A DNA stretch of 64,000 bases from Patiria miniata (GCF_015706575.1 NW_024037052.1:1550001-1614000); one strand, 5' to 3'. Counted from the first letter of the stretch, positions 25,001 through 36,075 are shown. The notes: generated by a model not told the origin, from the letters alone. Translations and numbers: made by a program.

Positions 25001-27305
25001 CACAGTGGGCCCGGACAAATAGGGAGACGAAACAGACAGACATGAACGGAACGCAACAAAACAGCCGGCAACCCACCACACACACTTTCACAACGGTCGT
25101 CCTGGGGCTAAGACCTGCAAAGAGGACATATCTCCATCCCAAGCTGGAGATATGATCCCAATTTCAGACCAAAGACCCAGGCAGGGGTAGCTTCCACCGC
25201 TGGTGACACAAGTTTCACCTCCCCCTTACCCCCCCCCCTTCCCTCCCCGATAGACGTCACACACGGAAAAAAGGTTACAGTTACTTAACAAAAACTTCGA
25301 TGAAAACCGGCGTCTTCTCTCTTCGCAGCATTCAAAAGCTCCCTGTGGCAGAAAAAAAGAGCAAGTATACATTGTAAATTCAATATCCAAATTTTCTGAC
25401 ATCACGTCCTGTCATCAAACCTCCAATACATTTCCATTTTATCAACAAGTACTGTATGTCCAACTTGCCATCTCAAACTCCAAAGATATACCCCAGGGTC
25501 TACCTCCACGTTAAAATCCAGCAAGCCCATTCAAATGCAAGGAAGCGCATCAAAACAGAGACGTTTTGCAAGGAGAAACATTACTCATTTACCTGTGGGA
25601 GATGAATGCTGCACTTGGACGACCTTACTTCTGTGCCCTTCATCTTCAATCTGCACACACAGAAAGAGAAAACTGGGAAGAAACAAAAAGTGTTAGTGAA
25701 ATGTCAAAACTCTGCATCTTTGAACATTCAACGAAGACGAACGGAACTGAAACAATGGGTGAACACAGCGGGCCCGGACAAATAGGGAGACGAAACAGAC
25801 AGACATGAACAGAACGCAACAAAACAGCTGGCAACCCACCACACACACTTTCACAACGGTCGTCCTGGGGCTAAGACCTGCAAAGAGGACATATCTCCAT
25901 CCCAAGCTGGAGATATGATCCCAATTTCAGACCAAAGACCCAGGCAGGGGTAGCTTCCACCCGCCGGTGACACAAGTTTCACCTCCCCCTTACCCCCCCT
26001 TCCCTCCCCGATAGACGTCACCGGCACAAAAACGGAAAAAAAGGTTACAGTTACTTAACAAAAACTTCAATGAAAACCGCGTCTTCTCTCTTCGCAGCAT
26101 TCAAAAGCTCCCTGTGGCAGAAAAAAGAGCAAGTATACATTGTAAATTCAATATCCAAATTTTCTGACATCACGTCCTGTCATCAAACCTCCAATACATT
26201 TCCATTTTATCAACAAGTACTGTATGTCCAACTTGCCATCTCAAACTCCAAAGATATACCCCAAGGGGTACCTCCACGTTAAAATCCAGCAAGCCCATTC
26301 AAATGCAAGGAAGCGCATCAAAACAGAGACGTTTTGCAAGGAGAAACATTACTCATTTACCTGTGGGAGATGAATGCTGCACTTGGACGACCTTACTTCT
26401 GTGCCCTTCATCTTCAATCTGCACACACAGAAAAGAGAAAACTGGGAAGAAACAAAAAGTGTTAGTGAAATGTCAAAAACTCTGCATCTTTGAACATTCA
26501 ACGAAGACGAACGGAACTGAAACAAGGGGTGAACACAGTGGGCCCGGACAAATAGGGAGACGAAACAGACAGACATGACACAGAACGCAACAAAACAGCC
26601 GGCAACCCACCACACCACACTTTCACAACGGTCGTCCTGGGGCTAAGACCTGCAAAGAGGACATATCTCCATCCCAAGCTGGAGATATGATCCCAATTTC
26701 AGACCAAAGACCCAGGCAGGGGTAGCTTCCACCGCCGGTGACACAAGTTTCACTCCCCCTTCCCCCCCCCCCTCCCTCCCCGCGATAGACGTCACACGGA
26801 AAAAGGTTACAGTTACTTAACAAAAACTTCGATGAAAACCGGCGTCTTCTCTCTTCGCAGCATTCAAAAGCTCCCTGTGGCAGAAAAAAAGAGCAAGTTT
26901 ACATTGTAAATTCAATATCCAAATTTTCTGACATCACGTCCTGTCATCAAACTCTCAATACATTTCATTTTATCAACAAGTACTGTATGTCCAACTTGCC
27001 ATCTCAAACTCCAAAGATATACCCCAAGGTCTACCTCCACGTTAAAATCCAGCAAGCCCATTCAAATGCAAGGAAAGCGCATCAAAACAGAGACGTTTTG
27101 CAAGGAGAAACATTACTCATTTACCTGTGGGAGATGAATGCTGCACTTGGACGACCTTACTTCTGTGCCCTTCATCTTCAATCTGCACACACAGAAAAAT
27201 GAAAAACAGGGAAAGAAACAAAAAGTGTTAGTGAAATGTCAAAACTCTGCATCTTTGAACATTCAACGACGAAGACGAACGGAACTGAAACAAGGGGTGA
27301 ACACA
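19048..27305 (+). repeat. Satellite array, about 10.8 units of about 765 bp
   Basis: The phrase tcagaccaaagacccaggc recurs at about 19048, 19803, 20576, 21344, 22106, 22864, 23633, 24397, 25164, 25927 and 26699, giving unit lengths of 755-773 bp. Most differences are one-base indels in homopolymers. Each unit contains a C tract (cccttaccccccccc then ttccctcccc) whose minus strand is a four-run G-quadruplex motif, and a hairpin atatctcca/tggagatat with an 8-base loop. Short open frames are shared by all units but run on both strands, so coding is unlikely. I do not recognise the unit. Confidence 0.92.
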
Positions 27306-28336
27306 ATTTTCAGGCCAATTTTGCACACTTTTAGCTGACACAATTCTCCAAATATTTCATGAGGCAGTGGCAAGATCACCAGCCAAGTTTGAAGTCTAAA
27401 TATTTTTTTAAAATTCCTCAACATTTTGCACCTGCAAGTAAAGCCAATTCACTTTAATTGAAGCCTTAGACTATAGACTGGTACATGTCCAAGGTTTTCC
27501 AAGGATTGGCCTTTCAGAAGTCTGGTGGCATGACTATAGATAATTCTTTTGGCACAGTTGATTAATGCAGTTTTAAATGGGTGTCCCAAAGTTGTGAACT
27601 AGCATATTGCATGCCTTTCAAACCTAGACCTGTTCGGAACATTTTTGAACAATTGGGTTTGCTAATACTTTTGGTCATGGAGGTAAAAGGCCACCTGTTC
27701 TTGAATGTTTGTGCCCAAAACTAGCCCCACAAAATAGGCGCACATTGTGCAGACCATTAAGCTTCCATAGACCTCATGCAGTGATAGCCTAATTACGCGC
27801 ACTTCTCAAAATCATTACAAATACTGATGAGAACCGTCTCCAAGATGTTTGAGACACACATCAAATTAAAGCTTGTTTTATCATCTTTCATTTTCCTTGC
27901 AAATTTTTTTTTGGGGTGGGGGGGGGGGGAGGTGGGGTATCCAATGTATCCAATTTGAGAAAATTCCATCCAAAGATGATCAGCCCTAAAAGCAGGCCTG
28001 AAGCCCATCGCCATTTTGAAAATGGACGCCTACGCTCCATTGCAAAACAGTGCCATTTTAGGGCCTAATTTCATCCACATTCCACATTTATACGAGCTCA
28101 CAGTTCTCTGCGTGGCTTTTATCGTTCTTTTTTACAAATCCTTAAGTTCACGGCCCTAAAAATGCTCTAATACCGGAGAATTTGAGGGCATGCAAATCGT
28201 GATTTGGCCGGCGTATGCAATTTTGGGGCCTATTTCTGATCTGCACCAATGGTTCAATAAACTTCCTCACAATACGGAAGTCCAGTAATTTTGAGCCACT
28301 TTTTTATGGGGATGTCCCAAACATGAAGGCCTAAAC
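27306..28336 (+). other. Unique sequence after the satellite, no gene seen
   Basis: The array ends inside a unit at gtgaacaca and passes straight into unrelated sequence. It holds a G-rich run (about 27909-27936) and no credible exon. Confidence 0.6.
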
Positions 28337-28344
28337 AGAATTTC

Positions 28345-28777
28345 GGTAATACTTATCTTGAAGGACACGCGAATTTTTAGCGAGTTTATTCAAAACTGAC
28401 TTTTGCAGATGACTGTCCAGCACCAAAGTGACTTTTGCAGGCTGAAGCAGTCTTTTTCTTCAGATAAATTCATGTTAGTTGTAATTTTGAAAGCACGTTC
28501 AAAGAAAATGTGACTTTCCTACCGTTTTTTCGCAGTTCGCCATCTTGTTTTTTAAAAAATATTTCCTGTTTGTCATCGTCGTCTTTAACCTCTCATAAAT
28601 CAAAGCCCTGCCCCCGTTCTTCAAAATTAAACCTGCTGATATTCAAGAAGGTATCATTGCCAACTGTTTCGTTTGTGTCAAGAAATATCAGAATGTCACT
28701 TTTGAGTGTCATTTATTCAGTTGTTTTGGCGAGTCTTTAACCTTATGTAGCAACGGGGTCCTAAAGTAAGGATTACC
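28345..28777. mobile_element. hAT-type MITE, 433 bp, 8-bp target duplication
   Basis: Left end GGTAATACTTATCTTGAAGGAC, right end GGTCCTAAAGTAAGGATTACC. It is flanked on both sides by AGAATTTC (28337-28344 and 28778-28785). It shares inner sequence (actgacttttgcagatgact; aaagtgacttttgcagg) in inverted orientation with the element at 34674. The 8-bp duplication supports the hAT superfamily. The open frame inside is accidental. Confidence 0.82.
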
Positions 28778-28785
28778 AGAATTTC

Positions 28786-30015
28786 TGCTCACAGCTGCAT
28801 GGATTCTCCTCCAGTGCAGTTCAAAAGTATTTTTTTTATATATTAAATTGATGTTACATGTATTTGGTTTACAATGTCCAAATCAGAAAGACAGGATCCA
28901 GACGCCACTTCTGAATTGTGTAAAATGTCTATGGAGCTAGAGTCAAGTGCATTTTCAAAGTATTTTTCAACAAAATAAACTGGAAATGTTTTTCAGCCCC
29001 AGATTCATGCCTTTTAAACATTTTTGCAATGACATGTATTTTAACTGCGTTTAGGAAATTCTGAGTGATGCTCGTTGAAAAACTTGTTAAATTTAATAAT
29101 AAACATGTGTAGAGCAAAGATTTCATACTCAGATCCAAGATGGCGTTTCCCGCGTTTGGAGTTCGTGTCCCAAACCAACCCCCCCCCCCGAAAAATATTA
29201 ACCACACACACACACACACACACACACACACCACACAACCCATACTTACACATGACTAACCCACACCAGTGAAAAAACTCACCAAACAAAACACACTACA
29301 TTCCTTTAGTGTTCTCTCACTGCTACAGATAAACCTACCCAAAAATGCCTCTAAACCGAGAAATGGGGAACACAAAGTCCACACAACGTCGGTGCTACCT
29401 ACATTATGTGGACGTCTTTTGTTCGGAATCCACACTGCGTACAAACACTAACACACACCACCCAATATCACCCCCCAGCGCAATCACACATCAAACCGAA
29501 TATCAAGCACACACAGTAGGCATGCATGCAAATACTCACCAGCAGGAATACATCTTGAACACTGATTCTGTTACGAAAAAAATACTTAAAACCTCCGTAT
29601 ATATCCTACACAGACAGGGGCTGCATATTTCAACGAAAAAAACAACAGCACCCGATTCTTCCGCGCACGCGTCTACGGGGAGGAAATAGTCGATCGTTGC
29701 TTATTCATAGAATCACCTGTGTGTAGTCACCCGTTTACACCACAGGCCTATTTTCTGCTGCCCGAACAAAACGCACTTAATTTGATTCATAAAAGAAAAA
29801 CCAAGACGCGGCTGGCAGCATTTAATGGAATGTGACTTTACATCTGCGAATTAGATCTCGATAACTCGGACAAAGTGTAGACTATAATAAGTTATGCATG
29901 GGCGAATTACAGAAGGGCATTCTGATGCATAACGAGGGCCATGACGCAGTTGGATCCATGGAAGATTTTATAATGCTCATTAATTCCTGGTATCGGGAGA
30001 AGTAAAATGATCATA
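28786..30015 (+). other. No recognised gene; CA microsatellite and low-complexity stretches
   Basis: Contains a C run (29178-29188), a (CA)n tract at 29203-29230 and a strongly CA-rich, G-poor stretch to about 29680. A YY1-like word (ccaagatggcg) lies at about 29136. Open frames here follow the CA bias and I do not support them as genes. Confidence 0.55.
29203..29230 (+). repeat. (CA)n microsatellite
   Basis: Fourteen uninterrupted CA units, followed by imperfect CACAC words. Confidence 0.95.
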
Positions 30016-30018
30016 TTA

Positions 30019-30388
30019 GGCCAAAAAAAAAAAATCGGTCTCTGGTCAGACCAAAGTTCCTGAATTGACGCGGCCACGCGGATTTTTTTTTTTTTTTTTT
30101 TTCTTCTTCAAGCTCGGATTGTACAGGCAAGGTAGGTACTATTTTGCTTTTTTGGTGTCCCTCAAGTACATTGGTGTCCTCCATAATTTGCCTTGGTGCT
30201 TTCGATCATTTGCCTTGGTGCAATTTCCCATTCCTTGGTGCTCTTTGGTAAAAAAAAATGAGGAGGTGCGGAAATAGAGGGCGCTGTTGGAGCTACCGCG
30301 GAACATTTTGGAAAAAAAAAGATCGACGCGCATGATTAAAATCGACGCGCGCGCTGACCAGAGACCGACTTATTTTTTTTTGTTGGCC
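30019..30388. mobile_element. PIF/Harbinger-type MITE, 370 bp, TTA target duplication
   Basis: Ends GGCC(A)n TCGGTCTCTGGTCAG and CTGACCAGAGACCGA ..GGCC are inverted repeats. Both are flanked by TTA (30016-30018 and 30389-30391). GGCC-type ends with a 3-bp TWA duplication are typical of PIF/Harbinger. The inside has a 20-T run and repeated ccttggtgc words, with no transposase. Confidence 0.75.
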
Positions 30389-30391
30389 TTA

Positions 30392-31743
30392 TCACCGGTT
30401 CAACATTCGGTGTTAAGGATACTGAGCAAAGGCGAAACAGAAAATAAATTGGAGCAATACTCTACCCTACAGCCGCGCAAAGCTTTGGTCATTTATTATA
30501 CCAGGATCAGGAGAGGGGGTTCATCGGTCCAGTGCGCACCCCCCCCCCCCCCCCAACACATACACACCCAATGTCTGCTGGGCACCCATACGTGTTTGGA
30601 TTTTGGGAGCTTTCTTTTATCTTTTACTTTCACCGAATGCCCAAAATGCACAGAATATAATCCAGGTTTTGGGAGGGGCGAGGGACAAACCAACATTTCT
30701 AACAACTTTGGCCTGTTTTTTTTTGTTTTTATAGTTCAGGGTTAACATGATAAAATGTGGTTGAGATTATTTCTTCAAAAATAGCAACTGTGTGTTACTG
30801 GCGCTTTCGTTTCCTTAATTAGGCCTAAGTAAGAAAAAAAAGGAGAAACAACGGAATAGATAAAATGTCAACAGGAGACAAAACACACCGTTACATATAC
30901 AAAATGACGTTTCTCCCGCCACAGAATAAAATATAGGCCTAACATGTTTCAAATAGGTGAGGCAAAAATATCAACAATGTCACCAACCATAGGCCCCCAG
31001 TCAGTATAACACACTTTTTAAAACTTCACAGTTGGCATAGTACGGCGCAAGCGAATTCAGTGAGGCAAGAAATATCTTTTTGTAGCGTCGTTGCATGGGG
31101 TTACTAGCCTCAGTCAGCAAACAACCAAATCAACTACAAGCTAGAGCTCATCACGCTGGCGTCGCTAGAGGCGGGACCTTAGGGTGTCACCCCCCTCCCC
31201 TGCCGCCGCCGCCGCGTGGTGAAATCGTCGTCCCGCTGTCCGCGTGCAAGCGGCAAAGTCGTCGGCAAAATATGCCGCGACTAAGAACGCCACCTATTGT
31301 TCAATAGTGTCTAAGATCGCGTACTTCGTTCGTACCCCCGCCCTGCAATCAGGACGCTGGGCCACTCTGATGAGCTTCACAGAATCTTGTGAAGGAAGTG
31401 GCCTATGACCTATGTATAAAGCATCTTGCTGCAGCTGTTCAAGACCGCAGTCGTACAATGTACGCAAATGCTACCCGAAAACTTTCTATAGAAATGCACA
31501 CGTTCCATACTGGATGTGATTTCAATTCTGTTTCATTGCGGCCCATGTGGACACAATTTTGAGCGTCGCATAATCCAATCCGACCGTTCGTAATTCGAAA
31601 CGGAGCCCGGGAAAGTGCCGGGAACAGTTTTACAGAACTTCCTACATTATTACGCATTTTCAACGAAAAACAAACATCTCTAAGCTGGAAAAAAAAAAGT
31701 AATGAGTCAAATCTTAACGGCTGCGTTTCAAACTTTGCAGAAT
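30392..31743 (+). other. No recognised gene; poly-C and a CpG/GCC-rich patch
   Basis: A C run (30539-30554) is followed by AT-rich sequence, then a GC-rich patch at 31190-31300 with (GCC)n and several CG dinucleotides. I see no exon with family resemblance. Confidence 0.5.
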
Positions 31744-31779
31744 CCATAGACATATAATATATTATTATATGTCTATGGC
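31744..31779. repeat. Short near-perfect palindrome
   Basis: CCATAGACATATAATA followed by its inverse TATTATATGTCTATGG with a few bases between. It may be a minimal remnant of a foldback element. Confidence 0.8.
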
Positions 31780-31828
31780 AGAATCATGACCGTGATGACG
31801 CGCAGATCACAGGTCACGCAAAATCCAA

Positions 31829-31950
31829 CCAATCAGAGTGTGAATTCATCAGAGTATCCTAGCGTCCTGTTTGCAGGGCGGGCCGGGGTACAAGCGAGGT
31901 ACTTACTTTGAACAGCGCCTCCGATCGTCAGTGGGCCCCGCCCATTAACC
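31829..31950. promoter_or_regulatory. Promoter-like cluster of CCAAT and GC boxes
   Basis: CCAATCAG at 31829-31836, gggcgggccggg near 31876 and a GC box ggccccgcccatta near 31935 lie within about 120 bases in a locally GC-rich region. It could be a promoter, but no start exon is recognised within 2 kb, so this is weak. Confidence 0.22.
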
Positions 31951-32159
31951 TCTCCCTCTCCATGGGCGTCGCAAAGGGAGGGAGAAAGGGGGAGGCGCTC
32001 GCCCCCCCCCCCGGAAAACGAAAAAAAGGTGGGAAAAGGGGAGAAAAGAAAGGAAAAAGAGGTGCGAAGCCAGATTGCTATTAATTTGATGGGGGGGGGT
32101 ACGGCAATAATGCTCCCCTGCTCACGATCGGCCAAATGGTAAATTGAGATTAAAAAGTT

Positions 32160-32569
32160 ACCGTGAAGACGGATAGTACGGAAGACGGAGAGTGCCACTC
32201 AATGGGATAGTACGGAAGACGGAGAGTGCCACTCAATGAGTGTGAATATTTTTTTTTGTACAGCAGCCGCCACTTATTACGCCGCCAGATAATAAGTGGC
32301 GGCCGCCACATAAGTCATAATGCCGCCACATAAGTCATAATGATTTAATTTTTAGTTATTAATTTTATTCACACTTTTTATGTAGCGGCTGCCACTTATT
32401 ATCTGGCGGCCGCAACATAAAAAAGTGTGAATATAATTTTTTTTCTGTACGTGTGTAAATATTTTTTTTGTACAGCGGCCGCCACTTATTATCTGGCGGC
32501 CGCCACAAGTGGCGGCCACTGTACAAAAAATATTCACACTCATTGAGTGGCACTATCCGTGTTCTGTAA
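32160..32569. mobile_element. Inverted-repeat element rich in GCGGCCGC hairpins
   Basis: AGTGCCACTCAATGAGTGTG at 32225 and its inverse ending at 32554 form the clear termini. The outer words ACGGATAG and CTATCCGT suggest the true ends lie slightly further out, with a duplicated 36-bp segment in the left arm. The interior holds several copies of CCGCCACTTATTATCTGGCG and NotI-type GCGGCCGC sites arranged as hairpins. No target duplication is certain. Bases 31951-32159 hold purine-rich and G-rich runs only. Confidence 0.6.
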
Positions 32570-32687
32570 AAATCAGACAATCCCGCTGATGAACTTCGGT
32601 ATCATATCCCTCGGACTTAACTCGGTTCTTCGTGGGAGCTTATTCGAGGCCGGCCGAAAGTTGTCCCAATCCTACGGTGAATCATTA

Positions 32688-32972
32688 AAGGTTTTGCCCT
32701 GCGCCGACGTATAAACAACGTATAAACACTGTTAGCCTATACTCAGTATGTTTCCTACGAGTGAAAGTTATTGGAAAACATCACTTGGGTGGGGCATGGG
32801 ACTCGAACCCACGACTTCGTACTTTCCAGTACGGAGCTTGTGAAATCGGTTGGCTGGTTCTAATCCGATGAACATGTAGCGGCGGTTATGGTACCGCAAA
32901 TAACTTGACTATTCATGAGATGGAACTTGCGTCGGGGTGATGTAAATCAATAGGTTTTGCCCTTCCCCGACC
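32688..32972 (-). mobile_element. Old family 1 SINE remnant, minus strand
   Basis: Contains gggactcgaacccacgactt (B box on the minus strand) and the tail words aggttttgccct and gtataaacactgt, diverged from the younger copies at 9717. The sequence continues to cttccccgacc, where another element interrupts. Confidence 0.6.
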
Positions 32973-33232
32973 GGGGCCGTAAGTCCGGACTCCTCATAGG
33001 ACCGACGCCTCATATGAGGCATACAATTCCGCCTCATAGGTCCGACGCCTCATAAGTTCGACGTCGGAAAAAACGAAGCGTACTGAGCGTCGGAGCTTTG
33101 AGGTGTCGTCGGAGCCACGATGAGGCGTCGGACCTATGAGGCGTCGGACTTGGGCCTTTATTTGGTTGGGGGATACCATTTTGTCGGTCTTATGAGGCGT
33201 TGGACTTATGAGCGGACCCCCCCCCCCCCCCA
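32973..33232. mobile_element. Small element made of inverted CCTCATAGGTCCGACG words
   Basis: Left half repeats CGACGCCTCATA and CCTCATAGGTCCGACG; right half repeats the inverse GAGGCGTCGGAC and TATGAGGCGT. The outer ends ggggccgtaagtcc and ggacttatgagcggaccccc are imperfect inverses. CGACC flanks both sides (32968-32972 and 33233-33237), a possible 5-bp duplication. It splits a SINE-derived region. Confidence 0.55.
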
Positions 33233-33237
33233 CGACC

Positions 33238-33400
33238 AGCAGTCCCGCAAGCTCGGTGGTTGATTGGTATTAATTTCGTCTGCACTATTGTAAGCGGGAG
33301 GACGCGGGTTTGAGTCCCACCCGAGTGATATTTTCCAACTTTCACTCAGGAAGTAACATACTGATTATACAGTGTTAACACGTCCTCGAAGAGCAACGGA
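33238..33400 (+). mobile_element. Old family 1 SINE remnant, plus strand
   Basis: Carries AAGCTCGGTGGTTGATTGG (A-box region), gcgggtttgagtcccacccg (B box) and a tail with tttcactcaggaagtaacat. Strongly diverged from the copy at 53572. Confidence 0.6.
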
Positions 33401-34237
33401 CCCTATATTGGTCACCCTGACCCAACCCGTTGTGTTTGGGGTGGGGTGGGGCTAAAATTATGGATTTTATATTACTTTAGACATCTCGTTTTCACTTGCA
33501 AAAAGTGCAATTGGTATTGTAAGTTTTTGTTTTTAGATGCAGGAAAAGGTTTATAATCTACGAACAAAGAGTTATTTTTGTTTGAATAGTTTCTTATGTG
33601 TATAGGTCTAACTTGCACCAAAATAATGCGCGGACTAACTGTACTAGCGCGAGTTACCGTAACGAAAATTACCGAAATATATCCGTCTAGATATTTGATT
33701 GCTCTATTTTCATTTTAATATTTTGATATGGTAGCATACTACTATAGTGACCTACACCCTAACGATGTAAGGGCATGACTATTAGGACATTTCCAAATGC
33801 AATTGTATTTAAATTCATGTTTGATATGCCATAAAACGCCATATCGATAATAATCGTATTGCTAAACCAACAGAAATTAAGGTAGTGTAGTCACTTAACT
33901 TTTAGGGATCTTCTGTGAGGAAAAAAACACCCTAAATGCTTTGATTTTATAGAATAACAGCACAGAGTTGCAGAAGACACCGTTATTGTGGCATGGCTGC
34001 GCCGTTCCGAACTTGATCTCCATAATTATGGAGATCACTGGTTCCGAAAGACCTGAAAGAACAGCCTGCGAAGAGCGCCCCCTTTGTCCTATCGTCGACA
34101 GACAGGAAAAGTGGCCCCCAGACGACTTGTTTTGCAATCCTTACTTCGCATATCGGCACCTCTCGGCACCTGTCTAAACTTTAATAAGATAAGCGCAAAA
34201 TTTAAACGGAAGTGCGCCCTAAAGTCACCGGTTAAAC
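33401..34237 (+). other. AT-rich stretch with a 22-bp perfect palindrome, no gene seen
   Basis: GATCTCCATAA and its inverse TTATGGAGATC lie at 34015-34036. The rest is AT-rich with no supported exon. Confidence 0.6.
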
Positions 34238-34269
34238 ATGTCTGCTAAGAACATTTTACCACAGAGCAG
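34238..34269 (+). CDS. Possible short first coding exon (MSAKNILPQS)
   Basis: ATG in a purine-poor but acceptable context (gttaaacATGt), 10 codons reading MSAKNILPQS, then AG and a good donor (cag|gtagga), phase 2. It lies 3.6 kb upstream of the first recognised CCDC77 exon on the same strand and after a moderately GC-rich stretch, so it could be the first exon of that gene. I do not recognise the peptide in the family, and at least one more exon would be needed to restore phase 0. Chance is a real alternative. Confidence 0.22.
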
Positions 34270-34561
34270 GTAGGATAACATTTCCTAAGATTAGAATAAG
34301 ATGTGTAAATACTTCTGAACCACTTTTTAGAAATGTTAAATTCCACACTTTTAGATGTCTAGTTAGGAAAGAATGTTGCAAGTTACAACCTGACGCCACT
34401 TCCGCGATTGTGTAGGCCTATGGAGGAGACTGGCCGACTGGAAATTCGGCGATCGTGTAGTGGAGGGCCCCCGTTTTGTTTTGATCAAATTAGAGTCAAA
34501 AATGTTTTTCATTGCTAAAAAAATCACCTTTACAATCAAAAGAAGACTTTTGGGAGTAATT

Positions 34562-35295
34562 GCAGAATACCCCGCCACTCGGAAATACACCCCTAAAATC
34601 ACTGGCTACGAGGTTGGAATCACTGCAAAAGAAACAATTCAAGTCCATTGCCAGCTACGCGGATACTGAGTGGGGTAATCCTTATTTTTAGGACCCCGTT
34701 CCTATATAGGAAGGGAAAGACTCACCAAAACAGTTGACTAAATGACACTCAAAATTGACATTCTGATACTTCTTGGCACATCTGAACAATTGGCAATGAC
34801 ACCTTCTTGACTTCTAAAGACTGCTTTAGCCTGCAAAAGTCACTTTGGTACTGGACAGACATCTGCAAAAGTCAGTTTTGAACAGAACTCGTAAAAAATA
34901 GAGGTCCTAAAAGTAAGGATTACCCTGAGTGGGGGTCCATTATTTGAGAATGAAGCAACACAAAATGAATGAGAGTTGCTGAACAAAATTCTAAGTCCAA
35001 ACCAACCACCCTGTTGGCGGCTACGAGGCTACGGAGTGGGAGTCCCCTTGAATATGCTTGAGAACGAAGCAACACACAAGGAATGGGAGTTGCTGAAAAA
35101 ATTCTAAGTCCAAACCAACTACCCTGTTGGTGGCTACGCGGTCACAAAGTGGGAGTGCAATGGACTCCGCCCTGGAGCATGACGCATACTCGGCATAGTA
35201 CATACAAGTAGCGCTGAGAATGTTTATTGAGGTCAATCAGCCGTGACCTCGTAGCCGGCTACGAGGTGGATAGATCGAGTGGCGGGGTATTCTGC
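34562..35295. mobile_element. 734-bp TIR element with AATT flanks and internal 110-bp repeats
   Basis: Ends GCAGAATACCCCGCCACTCG and CGAGTGGCGGGGTATTCTGC are perfect inverses, flanked by AATT (34558-34561, 35296-35299). Inside, a segment of about 110 bp (caagtccattgccagctacg; gggagttgctgaa; aaattctaagtccaaacc; ggctacg) is repeated about three times. A hAT-type MITE is nested at 34674. The superfamily is not clear; no transposase. Confidence 0.72.
34674..34924. mobile_element. hAT-type MITE, 251 bp, nested, 8-bp target duplication
   Basis: Ends GGTAATCCTTATTTTTAGGA and its inverse TCCTAAAAGTAAGGATTACC; flanked by CTGAGTGG (34666-34673, 34925-34932). Same family as 28345-28777, inserted in the opposite orientation and shorter. 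It sits inside the element 34562-35295, so it is the younger of the two. Confidence 0.85.
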
Positions 35296-35299
35296 AATT

Positions 35300-35635
35300 G
35301 TGCCGACTTTTGGGTAGACAGTCATATTTGAATGAATGTATTTGGTACTTTTTGGTAGGCTACTCACAAATTTACTCAGACTGGGACCGTCATGACCGTG
35401 AGTGCATAAAAACGTGCAAAATTACTACTGACGTTTTTTTACTCACCATTAGGCAGGCTAATTAATGCCCACACAACACATACATTAAAATGATATAGTT
35501 GCAAGCATGTCACCTGCGAAATTTGAGACCTTAAATCCAATTTTAAGGCAAGTTTTTGGCAGTTCAAAAACCATGCATCAACGTCAATCCCCATGCTCTG
35601 GAAATGTGTGTTTGATTCCCAATGTATTCTGGGTA
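35300..35635 (+). other. No feature seen
   Basis: AT-rich unique sequence between two transposons; no exon, RNA motif or repeat recognised. Confidence 0.6.
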
Positions 35636-35643
35636 GGTGTATG

Positions 35644-36075
35644 GAATGTCAGACAAGTCGACCGTTGAGACAACTCGACTCGGGACAAGTCGGCTGTTGA
35701 GACAACTCGACTCGGGACAACTCGACCGTTGAGACAGCTAACGTGCACGGCACGTGCACGGTACGGCCACACGGTTGACCGGAGATGCGCGCACAGGCCC
35801 GGCAAATTCGAACGATGTGCAAGGACAATCACGCTGCGCTATATCGGCTCTGCTCTATTATGTGTCATAACTCCCAAACGGCGATCAGCCGCCGTCAAAA
35901 TCCCCGGTACTATCCCCTAAACTAGGCCCAAAAACATGCAAGGCGACTTGTCTCAACGGTCGACTTGTCTTTCCATTTATCGCACATACGGTCGAGTTGT
36001 CTCAACGGTCGAGTTGTCTCAACGGGTGACTTGTCCCGAGTCGAGTTGTCTCAACGGTCGTCTTGTCTGACCCCC
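35644..36075. mobile_element. 432-bp element with inverted arrays of GTTGAGACAACTCGACT words
   Basis: The left end holds three units of (ga)caagtcgaccgttgaga / acaactcgactcgg. The right end holds the inverse units (gtctcaacggtcgagttgtc). The innermost shared termini are GTCAGACAAG and CTTGTCTGAC. GGTGTATG lies on both sides (35636-35643, 36076-36083), a likely 8-bp duplication. The middle is GC-rich unique sequence. Confidence 0.65.

Noticed and set aside
19342-27338. Repeated short open frames in the 765-bp satellite (MQGSASKQRRF..., MCGGLPAVLL...)
   Set aside because: They recur because the unit recurs, occur on both strands, and are freely broken by indels between units.
29075-29689. Open frames over the CA-rich region
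   Set aside because: They follow the CA composition (His/Thr runs) and lack splice or family support.
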